The translations under genes and the position numbers were made by a program. This document shows, piece after piece, positions 1 to 9,455 of a DNA stretch of 64,000 bases. The stretch is from NCBI RefSeq assembly GCF_008330945.1, contig NZ_CP043489.1, positions 1,747,501-1,811,500 of the forward strand, written 5' to 3'. A model generated the notes under the pieces. That model saw nothing but the letters and a program-made list of their open reading frames with translations. It was not told where the DNA came from and made no database searches. Position 1 is the first letter of the stretch. The number at the start of each line of letters is the position of its first letter. The DNA is from Labrys sp. KNU-23. Its GTDB lineage: Bacteria; Pseudomonadota; Alphaproteobacteria; Rhizobiales; Labraceae.

Positions 1-358
1 CCACCCCCCTCCTAATCGGAGCCCGGCTTGCTTCCCGCACGCGGCCATCGCTCCCCCCTTTCAGCAAAGGCCCCTCTCCCTCTCGCGCGCGAACTACATG
101 CTGCTCCTTGATCCGGTCCCCGGCTCTCGCCCCAAGTGCTGCCCGGCCATGAATTCCATCCCCGAATTCGTAAAATCGTCATACACCGCCCCAAATCGGC
201 CCAATTGATCAGGGGTTAAGATGGATCTGGAATTGACCGGCGCGCCCGGCTAGGGCACGGTCCGCCCCCAAGGAAGGGGGCAACTTCCTACCAACCATGC
301 GCCCCGCCTCACGCTTCGGCGTTTTGGGTTCAGCGTATTTCTGGCGGAACGATCGAAT
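1..358. other. Non-coding lead-in, no gene supported
   Basis: I see no convincing gene here. A short minus-strand open frame (12-194) has no recognisable protein features and no clear ribosome-binding site. The stretch probably holds the promoter of the downstream peptidase gene, but I cannot place a convincing -35/-10 pair. Confidence 0.5.
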
Positions 359-2350
359 TTGTCACCACGGACGACCTATAGAGACAGGCGGCGGGATCGG
401 TACGGGATCGTGGATCCCGGAACGCAGGCGCCGCTTTCGGCAGATGGCGGGCGCGCACCCGACCGGCGCAAGGTCTCGATCCGCTGGCTGACGGGAACGG
501 TCCTCACCGGCCTGTGCGGCGCTGGCCTGATGGGCGGAGCCGTCTATGCCGCATTGGACGGCGAATATAGCGTGGGCCATGCGCCGCAGATCGCCCCCAC
601 CGTCGTGCGCGAGAGCGAGGCCCAGACCTCCACCCAGAAGACCGATCGCATCCTGATCCAGACCGATACGATGGAAGCGCATCAGGTCATTCGCGTCTCC
701 ACCACCACCAAGGTGGGCGACAAGGACGTCATCAAGGTCAAGCCCTTCGCGCGCGTGCTCTCCAGCCTGCAGATTGCCTCCGGGCCGCTCGCGTCCCAGG
801 TGCCGCCCTATAATCCCCAGGCTCTTTCAGCCGATCCGGACGCGGCTCTCGCTCCCGCCACCGCCCATGTCGAGCAAGCGCCCGATGACGGCGAGGTCAC
901 CGTGGCCAGCCGCGACCTGGTCGGCGTGAATTTCCAGCCGACCTCCGGCCCCCTGCTGCCGGACGAGCAGGTGCTCGCTCTGGTGCGGGCGCAGACCCAG
1001 GGCAGTGATCCTTCGGCCGCGATCATCCCGCCGCAATTCGTGGCGCTCGCCACAGACGACGACCGCGCCGAAAGCGCCGACCTGACGGCGCTGCGCGAGA
1101 CCGACGTGCAGACCGACCCCGACTCGGCGCTCAAGATCACCATCGTACCCGAGAACTTCACCAATATCGCCAAGACGGCGCCGGAGGTTTCCTCCCGCGA
1201 GCAGACCATCACGGTGGAGGACAAGGACACGCTCGCCGCCATTCTGGGGCGCCTGGGCGCAACCCCGCAGGAGGTCCAGGACATCGCCAGGGCGCTCGGC
1301 GATGCCAGCAAGCTGCATGGCGGGCTGCGTCTGCGGGTCCTGGTGGCGCCGGGCGGGGAAGAGGACGCCCACGATCGGCCCGTACGTCTCTCGGTCTACA
1401 ACGCCGACAAGCATCTGGGCACTGTGGTGCTCGCCGACACCGGCGGCTATGTCTCCGTGCAGGATCCGAGCTCGACCGATATCGCCGCCAACGCCCAGGA
1501 CAATCAGGGTGGCGGCGACGAGGATGAAGGCGACAACGGCACCGGCATCCGCCTCTATTATTCGATCTACGAGACGGCCCTGAAACAGCAGGTGCCCAAG
1601 GAGATGATCGAACGCCTGCTGCGCGTCTATGCCTATGACGTCGATCTCACCCGTCACACCCGGCCGGGTGACAATTTCGAACTGTTCTACGAGCAGGACG
1701 AGGCCGGCAACCCGGTCGGCGACATTCTCTATACGGCGCTGACCGTCAATGGCGAACTCAAGCGCTACTATCATTTCGCCAGTCCCGACGATGGCCAGGT
1801 CGATTATTACGACGAGGACGGCAAGTCGGCGCGCAAATTCCTGACGCGCAAGCCGATCAATGGCGGCGAGATGCGCTCCACCTTCGGCATGCGGCGCCAT
1901 CCGATCCTCGGCTATTACAAGATGCATACCGGCGTCGACTGGGCAGACCGCGTCGGCACGCCGATCCTGGCCACCGGCAACGGCACCATCGTCAAATCCG
2001 GCTGGACCAATGGCTATGGCCGCCATATCGAAATCCAGCATGCCAACGGCTATCTCTCGACCTATTCGCACATGAACAGCTTCGCCTCGGGTACCGGGGT
2101 CGGCGCCAAGGTCAAGATGGGCCAGGTCATCGGCTATCTCGGCCAGTCGGGCCTGGCGACCGGCCCGCACATCCATTACGAAGTGAAGATCAACGGCAGC
2201 TTCGTCGACCCGATGCGCATCAAGCTGCCGCAGGGACGCGAACTCAATGGCGACCTGCTCGCCGCCTTCAAGGCTGAGCGCGACCGCGTCAACGCCCTGA
2301 TGAGCAAGGCGCCCGTCGCCGAGATTGCGACCGGCACCAATAAGAGCTGA
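359..2350 (+). CDS. M23 family metallopeptidase, membrane anchored
   Basis: Predicted zinc endopeptidase that cuts peptidoglycan cross-links, or a catalytically active LytM-type cell-wall factor. The 663-residue protein starts on TTG. It has a short Arg-rich cytoplasmic head, one membrane segment at about residues 42-65, a long low-complexity acidic middle and a region near residue 280-330 resembling a LysM/OapA-type peptidoglycan-binding module. The C-terminal M23 domain (about 500-630) keeps the ligand set HTGVD (His about 523) and HIH (about 604-606), so it should be active. It stands alone upstream of regB. The TTG start is uncertain; a later start would cut into the membrane segment. Confidence 0.85.
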   Translation: MSPRTTYRDRRRDRYGIVDPGTQAPLSADGGRAPDRRKVSIRWLTGTVLTGLCGAGLMGGAVYAALDGEYSVGHAPQIAPTVVRESEAQTSTQKTDRILIQTDTMEAHQVIRVSTTTKVGDKDVIKVKPFARVLSSLQIASGPLASQVPPYNPQALSADPDAALAPATAHVEQAPDDGEVTVASRDLVGVNFQPTSGPLLPDEQVLALVRAQTQGSDPSAAIIPPQFVALATDDDRAESADLTALRETDVQTDPDSALKITIVPENFTNIAKTAPEVSSREQTITVEDKDTLAAILGRLGATPQEVQDIARALGDASKLHGGLRLRVLVAPGGEEDAHDRPVRLSVYNADKHLGTVVLADTGGYVSVQDPSSTDIAANAQDNQGGGDEDEGDNGTGIRLYYSIYETALKQQVPKEMIERLLRVYAYDVDLTRHTRPGDNFELFYEQDEAGNPVGDILYTALTVNGELKRYYHFASPDDGQVDYYDEDGKSARKFLTRKPINGGEMRSTFGMRRHPILGYYKMHTGVDWADRVGTPILATGNGTIVKSGWTNGYGRHIEIQHANGYLSTYSHMNSFASGTGVGAKVKMGQVIGYLGQSGLATGPHIHYEVKINGSFVDPMRIKLPQGRELNGDLLAAFKAERDRVNALMSKAPVAEIATGTNKS

Positions 2351-2482
2351 GGCCCGGCCCGCCCCCATCGTTACGGGAACTGGGCCCTGCCGCCGGTATC
2401 TGGCGGTGGCGGTTCTCTGCTGCCTTGCGGCATTTTCGCGACAGAGCTGCCGCCGGACGGCCAGACGCTATAGTAAGGCATC

Positions 2483-3778
2483 ATGACCGCCATCCGCGAC
2501 ACCACCGACCAGAAAAACCTCGCCTTGCTGATCCAGCTGCGCTGGCTCGCCGTGATCGGGCAGGTCATCACCATCCTGTTCGTCGACTTCGTTCTCGGCA
2601 TTCCTCTGCCGCTCTTCGAGATGGCGGTGGTGATCGGCTTTCTGGTGGCGCTCAACGTCGTCGGCCTGGTCCGGCTACGCAGCCAGGGTCTGGTGGGCAA
2701 TACCGAGCTCTTCCTTGAGCTCATGCTCGATGTCGCCGCACTCACCGTACAGCTCTATCTGAGCGGCGGCGCCTCCAATCCCTTCATCTATCTCTATCTC
2801 CTGCAAGTCATCATCGGCGGCGTCCTGCTGGAAGCCTGGTCGACCTGGACGCTGCTGGCAGCCACCAGCGCCTGTTTCGTCGGCCTGGCGAGCTTCAACC
2901 GCCCATTGCCGATTCCGGCGCCGAACGGCACGGATCTGGCCGACCTGCATGTCCAAGGCACCTTCATCTGCTTCGTGCTGGCGGCGATCCTGCTGGTGTT
3001 CTTCGTCACCCGCATCAACCGCAACCTGCGCGCCCGCGATGCCCATCTGGCGAGCCTGCGCCAGCAATCGGCCGAGGAGGACCATATCGTCCGCATGGGC
3101 CTGCTCGCCTCCGGCGCCGCTCATGAGCTCGGTACGCCGCTGGCGACGCTCTCGGTGATCCTGAGCGACTGGCAGCGCATGGAGATGTTCCGGCAGGACG
3201 AGGAGATCGCAACCGAGCTTGCCGAGATGCGCGGCCAGCTCGACCGCTGCAAGACGATCGTCACCGGCATCCTGATGTCATCGGGCGAGGTGCGCGGCGA
3301 AGGCACGCGGCGCACCAGCGTGCTCGGCTTCTTCGACGAACTCGTGGAGGAATGGCGTACCAGCCGCTCTCCTGCCCGCCTCGACTACAACAACACCTTC
3401 GGTACCGATGTCTCCATCGTCTCGGACGACGCCCTCAAGCAAGTGGTGTTCAACATCTTCGACAATGCGCTCGAAGCCTCGCCCAATTGGGTGGGCATCG
3501 CCCTGGAGCGGCGCGGCGACCGGCTCACGCTCTCTGTCACCGATGCAGGGCCGGGTTTCGGCAAGGACATACTGGATCAGCTCGGCAAGCCCTATAATTC
3601 CAGCAAGAATCGGCCGGGCGGCGGGCTCGGCCTGTTCCTGGTCGTCAACGTCGCCCGCAAGCTCGGCGGCACCGTCACGGCCAAGAATCTGCTGAATGGC
3701 GGCGCGCTGGTCGAGCTGACCCTGCCGATGGCGACGCTGTCGCCCGAAGGAGTAACCGATGGCATCCTCCCCGGCTGA
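2483..3778 (+). CDS. regB: Redox-sensing histidine kinase RegB/ActS
   Basis: Membrane sensor kinase of the global redox two-component system controlling respiration and other energy pathways in alphaproteobacteria. The N-terminal half is hydrophobic, with several membrane segments and the family's ubiquinone-binding signature GGASNPF at residues 95-101. The H-box HELGTPLATLS carries the phospho-accepting His214. Cys256 in DRCKTIV corresponds to the redox-active cysteine of RegB. An ATPase domain follows with an N-box (NIFDNALEAS) and the GGGLGLFLV motif. At 431 residues it matches family length. It overlaps regA by 20 bp, so the two are translationally coupled. The symbol actS is used in rhizobia. 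Confidence 0.93.
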   Translation: MTAIRDTTDQKNLALLIQLRWLAVIGQVITILFVDFVLGIPLPLFEMAVVIGFLVALNVVGLVRLRSQGLVGNTELFLELMLDVAALTVQLYLSGGASNPFIYLYLLQVIIGGVLLEAWSTWTLLAATSACFVGLASFNRPLPIPAPNGTDLADLHVQGTFICFVLAAILLVFFVTRINRNLRARDAHLASLRQQSAEEDHIVRMGLLASGAAHELGTPLATLSVILSDWQRMEMFRQDEEIATELAEMRGQLDRCKTIVTGILMSSGEVRGEGTRRTSVLGFFDELVEEWRTSRSPARLDYNNTFGTDVSIVSDDALKQVVFNIFDNALEASPNWVGIALERRGDRLTLSVTDAGPGFGKDILDQLGKPYNSSKNRPGGGLGLFLVVNVARKLGGTVTAKNLLNGGALVELTLPMATLSPEGVTDGILPG

Positions 3779-4301
3779 ACGCCGCCTCATCATCGTCGAG
3801 GACGATGCGACCTTTACCCGGACCTTGCGCAAATCCTTCGAGCGGCGGGGCTATATCGTCGAGGTCGCCGCCGGCCTCGAGCCGATGCAGGCCTTGCTCC
3901 AGGACCACGCGCCGGGCTTTGCCGTGGTCGACCTCAAGCTGGCCGGCGGCTCGGGCCTCGAATGCGTGAAGGCGCTGCATGGCCATGACTCCGCCATGAA
4001 GATCGTGGTGCTGACGGGGTTTGCCTCGATCGCCACCGCCGTCGAAGCGATCAAGCTCGGGGCCTGCCACTATCTGGCCAAGCCCTCCAACACCGACGAC
4101 ATCGAGGCGGCCTTCCAGCGCAGCAGCGGCGACACCAGCGTACCGACGACGCAGACCCCGACCTCCATCAAGAATCTCGAATGGGAGCGTATCCACGAGA
4201 CGCTGGTGGAGACGGAGTTCAACATTTCCGAAACCGCGCGCCGCCTCGGCATGCATCGACGCACCCTGGCGCGGAAGCTGGAAAAACGGCGGCTGAAATA
4301 A
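3759..4301 (+). CDS. regA: Redox response regulator RegA/ActR
   Basis: DNA-binding partner of RegB. The 180-residue protein has a receiver domain with acidic pocket EDD (14-16) and phospho-acceptor Asp58 (VVDLKLAG), a Pro-rich linker, and a Fis-type helix-turn-helix at about 140-175 (ISETARRLGMHRRTLARKL), which is highly conserved in this family. It begins inside the 3' end of regB. It ends only 4 bp from the stop codon of the convergent SURF1 gene, so the two transcripts probably overlap. RegA-type regulators are known to control terminal oxidases, which makes the neighbouring cyo operon a plausible target (inference). Confidence 0.93.
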   Translation: MASSPAERRLIIVEDDATFTRTLRKSFERRGYIVEVAAGLEPMQALLQDHAPGFAVVDLKLAGGSGLECVKALHGHDSAMKIVVLTGFASIATAVEAIKLGACHYLAKPSNTDDIEAAFQRSSGDTSVPTTQTPTSIKNLEWERIHETLVETEFNISETARRLGMHRRTLARKLEKRRLK

Positions 4302-4305
4302 GGGA

Positions 4306-5037
4306 CTATCCCGCTCTTCTCTCACGCACGGTATAGGCCAGCCCGCCGAGCGCCATGAGGGCGAGGGCGAACCAGGTCAGCGCATAGACCAGATGATTGT
4401 TGGGCAGATCGACCACCGTCATGCCGCCGGTCGGAATTTCGCCGGCCCGCCCCCGCTCGGCGTCGATGAAATAAGGCGCCACCGTGCCGAGCCCCCGGGC
4501 GGCGGCTATTTCAGCCACGTCGCGCGAATACCAGCGGTCGGCGCCCGGATCATTGCTGCGCAGAAAGGCACCCTTGGGTTCGCTGAGCCGCAGCAGCCCG
4601 GTCACCTCGGCCGGCCCGGCGGCATTGCCGGCCTTGACGCGCTCCTCCGGCAGCACGAAGCCACGATTGACCAGCACAAGGAAGCCTTGCTCGGTCCTCA
4701 GAGGTGACAGCGTCCAGAAGCCGCCGCCCCGCGCCGTGGTGGCCTGCACGAAAACAGGCGGACGGTCGAGGAATTCGCCCACCAGGCGGATACGGCGATA
4801 GGCATCCTTGTCAGCCGCGATGGCGGGCCACGCTTCGGGACCGGGCGGCGGCGCGGGCTCGGCATGGATACGGGTGTCGATGCGGGCGATCAGGTCGAGT
4901 TTCCAGCCCAGGCGCTGGACCTGCCACACGCCCAGCGCGCAAAAACCCGCAAAGGCGACGATGAGCGCCACCACCATGACGGTGAAACCACGTCGCGAAC
5001 GTGGTGGCCGGTCCGGCCGGCCACCCGGCGGCGTCAT
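4306..5037 (-). CDS. SURF1 family oxidase assembly protein
   Basis: Assembly factor of haem-copper oxidases, thought to help insert or hold haem in subunit I. The 243-residue protein has the usual plan: an N-terminal membrane helix containing the family motif GVWQVQRL, a periplasmic domain with the conserved stretches GEF and LVNRGFV, and a C-terminal membrane helix following the family-typical NNHLVYALTWF. It is the last gene of the cyo operon. An alternative ATG at 5068-5070 would overlap cyoD by 23 bp. I chose the ATG at 5035-5037, which leaves the usual short head before the first helix; neither start has a strong Shine-Dalgarno sequence. Confidence 0.88.
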   Translation of the reverse strand: MTPPGGRPDRPPRSRRGFTVMVVALIVAFAGFCALGVWQVQRLGWKLDLIARIDTRIHAEPAPPPGPEAWPAIAADKDAYRRIRLVGEFLDRPPVFVQATTARGGGFWTLSPLRTEQGFLVLVNRGFVLPEERVKAGNAAGPAEVTGLLRLSEPKGAFLRSNDPGADRWYSRDVAEIAAARGLGTVAPYFIDAERGRAGEIPTGGMTVVDLPNNHLVYALTWFALALMALGGLAYTVRERRAG

Positions 5038-5047
5038 CGCATCGGGC

Positions 5048-5425
5048 TCACGGCATGTTGCGCATGTCATGCGCCGAGATCGGCATCATGTTGTTGACGA
5101 GGTGGTACATCACCCACAGCGAGCCCGTCAGCGTGATCACCACCAGCACGATGGTGAAGATCAGTGCCATCAGGTTCCAGCCGCCCTCGGACTTGGCATC
5201 CATGTGCAGGAAATAGATCATGTGCACGACGATCTGGATCACCGCCAGCGAGATCACGATCAAAGAGGTCGCGACCTTCGATTCGAGCGCGCCTGTCATC
5301 ACCAGCCAGAACGGGATGAAAGTCAGCACCACCGAGAGGCCGAAGCCGATCAGGTAGCTCTTGCGCGAGCCATGCGAAGAACCGTGCTCGTCGTGGTGCG
5401 AGCCTTGGTGGGTGTGGGCGCTCAT
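5048..5425 (-). CDS. cyoD: Cytochrome bo3 ubiquinol oxidase subunit IV
   Basis: Small membrane subunit of the cytochrome o oxidase, needed for assembly of the catalytic core. The 125-residue protein has a His-rich cytoplasmic head (HTHQGSHHDEHG) and three membrane helices, with the family motif HMIYFLHMD between helices two and three. Its ATG overlaps the cyoC stop codon by four bases (ATGA), indicating translational coupling. SURF1 follows directly. Confidence 0.93.
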   Translation of the reverse strand: MSAHTHQGSHHDEHGSSHGSRKSYLIGFGLSVVLTFIPFWLVMTGALESKVATSLIVISLAVIQIVVHMIYFLHMDAKSEGGWNLMALIFTIVLVVITLTGSLWVMYHLVNNMMPISAHDMRNMP

Positions 5426-6066
5426 CGCAGCATCCCCATCAGATAGACATAGGTGAAGACGCCGATCCAGATGACGTCCAGGAAGTGCCAGAACAGGCTC
5501 AGGCACATGAGGCGGCGGCGGTTCGCCGACGTCAGGCCGTAGCGGGCGACCTGCACCATCAGGGTGAACAGCCAGAGAATGCCGGTGGAAACGTGCAGGC
5601 CGTGCGTAGAGACCAGCGTGTAGAAGGCGGAGAGGAAGCCGCTGCGCTGTGGCGTCGCCCCCTCGTGGATCATGTGCGAGAACTCGTAGAGTTCGATGCC
5701 GACGAAGGCCATGCCGAACAAGGCGGTGACCAGGAGCCAGGCCTGGGTCGAGCCGACCTTGCTTTCCTGCATCGAGATCATGGCAAAGCCATAGGTGATG
5801 GAGGAGAGCAGCAGCATGGTGGTGTTCAAGGCCACCAGTTTCAGGTCGAACAGGTCCTTGGGCGAGGGACCGGCAGCGTAATTGCCGCCGAGCACGCCAT
5901 AGGTGGCGAACAGGATCGCAAAGATGAGGCAGTCGCTCATCAGATAGATCCAGAAGCCGAGCATGGTGCTCGACCCTTCCGGATGGTGCGGTTCCTCCGG
6001 CAGATGGAAGACCGGCGCCCGGCTGTCTTCGACCTCGGTCTGCGGCATCAGGATGGTCTGCGACAT
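5422..6066 (-). CDS. cyoC: Cytochrome bo3 ubiquinol oxidase subunit III
   Basis: Membrane subunit III of the bo3 oxidase, 214 residues with five predicted membrane helices. Family sequences are visible: GFWIYLMSDCLIFA in the first helix, the ELYEFSHMI region in the middle and FWHFLDVIWIGVFTYVYL at the end. The open frame extends 49 codons further upstream into cyoB, but those residues look like out-of-frame cyoB. The ATG at 6064-6066 shares one base with the cyoB stop (TGATG), a normal operon junction, and is the chosen start. Confidence 0.95.
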   Translation of the reverse strand: MSQTILMPQTEVEDSRAPVFHLPEEPHHPEGSSTMLGFWIYLMSDCLIFAILFATYGVLGGNYAAGPSPKDLFDLKLVALNTTMLLLSSITYGFAMISMQESKVGSTQAWLLVTALFGMAFVGIELYEFSHMIHEGATPQRSGFLSAFYTLVSTHGLHVSTGILWLFTLMVQVARYGLTSANRRRLMCLSLFWHFLDVIWIGVFTYVYLMGMLR

Positions 6067-8072
6067 CAGCGTTCTCCTGCCGCCAGCAGGCGCGTGCGGG
6101 CATTCTCGGCGGTGGCCACCTCCTCCGCGGGAATGTGGAAGTCGCGGTTGTAGTTGAAGGTATGGATGATGATCGCCGCCAGCAGGGCGACGAAGCTGCC
6201 TATCGCGAGCCACCAGACATACCAGATCAGGGCGACGGCGCAGACCGCGCTCAGCCCGGCCAGGACGATGCCTGCCCCGGTGTTCTTGGGCATATGGATG
6301 GGCTTGTAGCCTTCCAGCGGGCGCTTATAGCCGCGGCGCTTCATGTCCTCCCAGGCATCGAGGTCATGCACGACCGGCGTGAAGGCGAAGTTGTAGGCCG
6401 GCGGCGGCGAGGAGGTCGACCATTCCAGCGTACGGGCATCCCAGGGATCGCCCGTGACGTCCTTGAGCTCTTCGCGCTTGCGGAAGCTCACGAAGAACTG
6501 CATCAGCATCGCGGCGATGCCGACGGCGATGATCGCGGCGCCGCAGGCGGCGATCACGAACCAGATCTGCAGGGACGGATCCTCGAAATGGCTGACGCGC
6601 CGGGTCACGCCCATCAGGCCGAGGATGTAGAGCGGCATGAAGGCGACCCAGAAGCCGACGACCCAGCACCAGAACGAGATCTTGCCCCAGAACGGATCGA
6701 GCCGGAAGCCGAAGACCTTGGGGAACCAGTAGTTGACGCCGGCGAACATGCCGAACAGCACGCCGCCGATGATCACATTGTGGAAATGGGCGATCAGGAA
6801 CAGCGAATTATGCAGCACGAAGTCGGCCGGCGGCACGGCCAGCAGCACGCCCGTCATGCCGCCGATCACGAAGGTGAGCATGAAGGCGAGCGTCCACATC
6901 ATCGGCAGCTCGAAGCGGATGCGGCCGCGATACATGGTGAACAGCCAGTTGAAGATCTTCGCGCCGGTCGGGATCGAGATCACCATGGTGGTGATGCCGA
7001 AGAAGGAGTTGACGCTGGCGCCCGAGCCCATGGTGAAGAAGTGATGCAGCCAGACCAGATAGGACAGGATGGTGATCACCACCGTAGCGTAGACCATCGA
7101 GGTGTAGCCGAACAGGCGCTTGCCGCAGAAGGCGGCCGTTACTTCCGAGAAGATGCCGAAGGCCGGCAGGATGAGGATGTAGACCTCCGGATGGCCCCAG
7201 ATCCAGATGAGGTTGACATACATCATCGGATTGCCGCCGAGGTCGTTGGTGAAGAAGTTGGTGCCGACATAGCGGTCGAGCGACAGCAAGGCGAGCACCG
7301 CCGTCAGCACCGGGAAGGCGGCGACGATGAGCACGTTGGTGCACAGCGCCGTCCAGGTGAAGACGGGCATGCGCATCATCGTCATGCCGGGGGCGCGCAG
7401 CTTGACGATGGTCGCGATCAGGTTGACGCCCGATAACAGCGTGCCCACGCCGGCGACCTGCAGGCCCCATATGTAATAGTCGACCCCGACATCCGGACTG
7501 TAGGCAATACCCGAGAGCGGCGGATAAGCGAGCCAGCCCGTCTTGGCGAATTCGCCGACGAACAGCGACATCATGACGATGGCCGCGCCGGCCGCCGTCA
7601 TCCAGAACGAGAAATTGTTGAGGAAGGGGAAGGAGACGTCGCGCGCACCGATCTGCAGCGGCACCACGAAGTTCATGAAGCCGGTGACGAAGGGCATCGC
7701 CACGAAGAAGATCATGATGACGCCATGCGCCGTGAAGACCTGGTCGTAGTGATGGGGCGGCAGATAGCCCTGGGATCCGCCAAAGGCGATCGCCTGCTGC
7801 AGGCGCATCATGATCGCGTCGGAAAAGCCGCGCAGCAGCATGACCAGAGCCAGCACGATATACATCACGCCGATGCGCTTGTGGTCGACGCTGGTGAACC
7901 ATTCGCGCCATAGATAGCCCCAGGCGCGGAAATAGGTCAGGACGCCGAGAAGGCCGAGGCCGCCGATGGCGACGCCGATGAAGGTCACGACCAGGATCGG
8001 CTCGTGATAGGGAATGGCTTCCAGCGTAAACCGACCGAAGATCGGGCTGACGGCAACCGTTTCAGAAGACAT
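6066..8072 (-). CDS. cyoB: Cytochrome bo3 ubiquinol oxidase subunit I
   Basis: Catalytic subunit: oxidises ubiquinol, reduces O2 to water and pumps protons. The 668 residues match CyoB length, with about 15 helices. Quinol-site residues equivalent to E. coli Arg71, Asp75 and His98 are present (R81, D85 in RGFSDA; H108 in PPHHYD). The low-spin haem ligand His116 lies in AHGVIMIF. The CuB site is seen in [12 protein letters not shown] (His-Tyr pair) and LHHFF, and the high-spin and second low-spin haem ligands in HFHNV. The quinol-site residues mark this as a quinol rather than cytochrome c oxidase. It sits 28 bp after cyoA in a compact operon. Confidence 0.97.
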   Translation of the reverse strand: MSSETVAVSPIFGRFTLEAIPYHEPILVVTFIGVAIGGLGLLGVLTYFRAWGYLWREWFTSVDHKRIGVMYIVLALVMLLRGFSDAIMMRLQQAIAFGGSQGYLPPHHYDQVFTAHGVIMIFFVAMPFVTGFMNFVVPLQIGARDVSFPFLNNFSFWMTAAGAAIVMMSLFVGEFAKTGWLAYPPLSGIAYSPDVGVDYYIWGLQVAGVGTLLSGVNLIATIVKLRAPGMTMMRMPVFTWTALCTNVLIVAAFPVLTAVLALLSLDRYVGTNFFTNDLGGNPMMYVNLIWIWGHPEVYILILPAFGIFSEVTAAFCGKRLFGYTSMVYATVVITILSYLVWLHHFFTMGSGASVNSFFGITTMVISIPTGAKIFNWLFTMYRGRIRFELPMMWTLAFMLTFVIGGMTGVLLAVPPADFVLHNSLFLIAHFHNVIIGGVLFGMFAGVNYWFPKVFGFRLDPFWGKISFWCWVVGFWVAFMPLYILGLMGVTRRVSHFEDPSLQIWFVIAACGAAIIAVGIAAMLMQFFVSFRKREELKDVTGDPWDARTLEWSTSSPPPAYNFAFTPVVHDLDAWEDMKRRGYKRPLEGYKPIHMPKNTGAGIVLAGLSAVCAVALIWYVWWLAIGSFVALLAAIIIHTFNYNRDFHIPAEEVATAENARTRLLAAGER

Positions 8073-8100
8073 GGGTATCCGCTCTTGAATGAGGTTGCAC

Positions 8101-9303
8101 TTAGCCGGGCTGGGCAGCGGAGAGCTGCGACGGCTGGCGGGAGGCAGGCGGGATGGACAGGCTGGCGCCGGTGAGACCTGCGGGCTTGGGGCTCAACGCC
8201 GGAATGCCGCGCTTCCAGGTATCGAGCGCGCCGGGCCGCGGCACCTCGCAAAATGAGGAGACGAAATAGGGTTCGGGGCCGAACACCGCGCCACGACGGG
8301 CATATTTGTCATAGAGCAGCGGGCGGACATTGTTGATGCCCTCCTTGCCGAGGCCGCCCTGGGCGTCGACCGACATCATCTTGTCCATGCACATCTTGTT
8401 GGCGTCGACGCACATGTTCAAGATGGCGTGATAGAGGTCATCGGCGACGGAATTGTAATGGCGCACGGGCACGTTCTGGCTCGGCTTCTCCAGAGCAAGA
8501 TAGGCCGGGCGGTCGAGGGCGCCGGCATCGCCGGCACGGACCTTGGCGATCCACTGGTCGAAGCCGGCCTGGTCAAGCCCATGGAAGCGGAAGCGCATGC
8601 CCGAGAAGCCGGCACCGCTGTAATTGGACGAGATGCCTTCATATTCGCCCGGTGCGTTGATCACCGCGTGCAGCTTGGTCTCCATACCCGGCATGGCATA
8701 GATCATGCCCGCCAGCGCCGGCACATAGAACGAGTTCATCACGGCCGAGGCGGTGATCTTGAAATTGATCGGCCGGTCGACCGGCGCTGCCATCTCATTG
8801 ACGCTGGCCACGCCATATTCGGGATAGATGAACAGCCATTTCCAGTCGAGCGCAACGACCTGGACCTCGAGCGGCTTGACCTCATTGGTCACCGGCCGGC
8901 CCGCCGCCACACGTTCGAGCGGTCGGTAGGGGTCGAGCAGATGCGTTCCCGTCCAGGTGATCGCCCCCAGAATGATGATGATCAGCAGTGGTGCCGCCCA
9001 GATTACCAGTTCGAGCTGGGTGGAATGGTCCCAATCCGGCTCGTAGCGCGCCGTCTTGTTGGACTGGCGGTAACGCCAGGCAAACAGTACCGTCAACGCC
9101 ATCACTGGGATGATGATCACCAGCATCAGCACGGTGGAGAACACCAGGAGGTCGCGCTGCTGGGCGGCGATGTCGCCAGAGGGGCTGAGTACCACGGCAT
9201 TGCAGCCTGCCAGCACCCCCATCAGGGGGAGCGCCAGGGCCAGACAGGCAAGCTTGCGCAAGCGGACGGAGCTAAAGGACGGCATTCGGGATAGCATTCG
9301 CAT
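8101..9303 (-). CDS. cyoA: Cytochrome bo3 ubiquinol oxidase subunit II (lipoprotein)
   Basis: Subunit II of the bo3 oxidase, 400 residues. It has a signal peptide ending in the lipobox LAGC, two membrane helices and a periplasmic cupredoxin domain. The CuA-binding cysteines of cytochrome c oxidases are absent, as expected for a quinol oxidase. A long C-terminal extension with [13 protein letters not shown] is typical of alphaproteobacterial CyoA. The longest frame begins at 9339, but that ATG lies inside a perfect 9-bp inverted repeat that looks regulatory. The ATG at 9301-9303, preceded by a GGAGG about 14 bp upstream, leaves a normal lipoprotein signal and is preferred. Confidence 0.92.
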   Translation of the reverse strand: MRMLSRMPSFSSVRLRKLACLALALPLMGVLAGCNAVVLSPSGDIAAQQRDLLVFSTVLMLVIIIPVMALTVLFAWRYRQSNKTARYEPDWDHSTQLELVIWAAPLLIIIILGAITWTGTHLLDPYRPLERVAAGRPVTNEVKPLEVQVVALDWKWLFIYPEYGVASVNEMAAPVDRPINFKITASAVMNSFYVPALAGMIYAMPGMETKLHAVINAPGEYEGISSNYSGAGFSGMRFRFHGLDQAGFDQWIAKVRAGDAGALDRPAYLALEKPSQNVPVRHYNSVADDLYHAILNMCVDANKMCMDKMMSVDAQGGLGKEGINNVRPLLYDKYARRGAVFGPEPYFVSSFCEVPRPGALDTWKRGIPALSPKPAGLTGASLSIPPASRQPSQLSAAQPG

Positions 9304-9336
9304 GTCGTGCCGATACGCCTCCGGTTTCAGGCTGCC

Positions 9337-9357
9337 CATTGGACATTTTGTCCAATG
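9337..9357. promoter_or_regulatory. Perfect dyad upstream of cyoA, candidate operator
   Basis: CATTGGACA-TTT-TGTCCAATG: 9-bp perfect arms around a 3-bp spacer, in the 152 bp between the divergent cyoA and MFS genes. The symmetry and position suggest a dimeric repressor or activator site for the cyo operon. It does not match an FNR box. The cognate regulator is unknown. Confidence 0.5.
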
Positions 9358-9455
9358 ACAATATCATCATGAAGACGGCAATAGGTACGCAAGGGACCCC
9401 CATACTGCACGGCTTCCGTCGAGCGGGCTAGGGTCTTTGAGAAAGCCGAGGGACG

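Noticed and set aside
12..194. Short minus-strand open frame at the left edge
   Set aside because: No ribosome-binding site, no recognisable sequence, and composition typical of chance frames in GC-rich DNA.
827..2368. Long minus-strand frame opposite the M23 peptidase gene
   Set aside because: Antisense shadow of a well-supported gene; the translation has no family features. The same applies to other long antisense frames opposite cyoB, clpB, zwf and rlmN.
5422..6213. Extended CyoC with 49 extra N-terminal residues
   Set aside because: The extra residues are the cyoB 3' end read in another frame; the TGATG junction gives the normal start.
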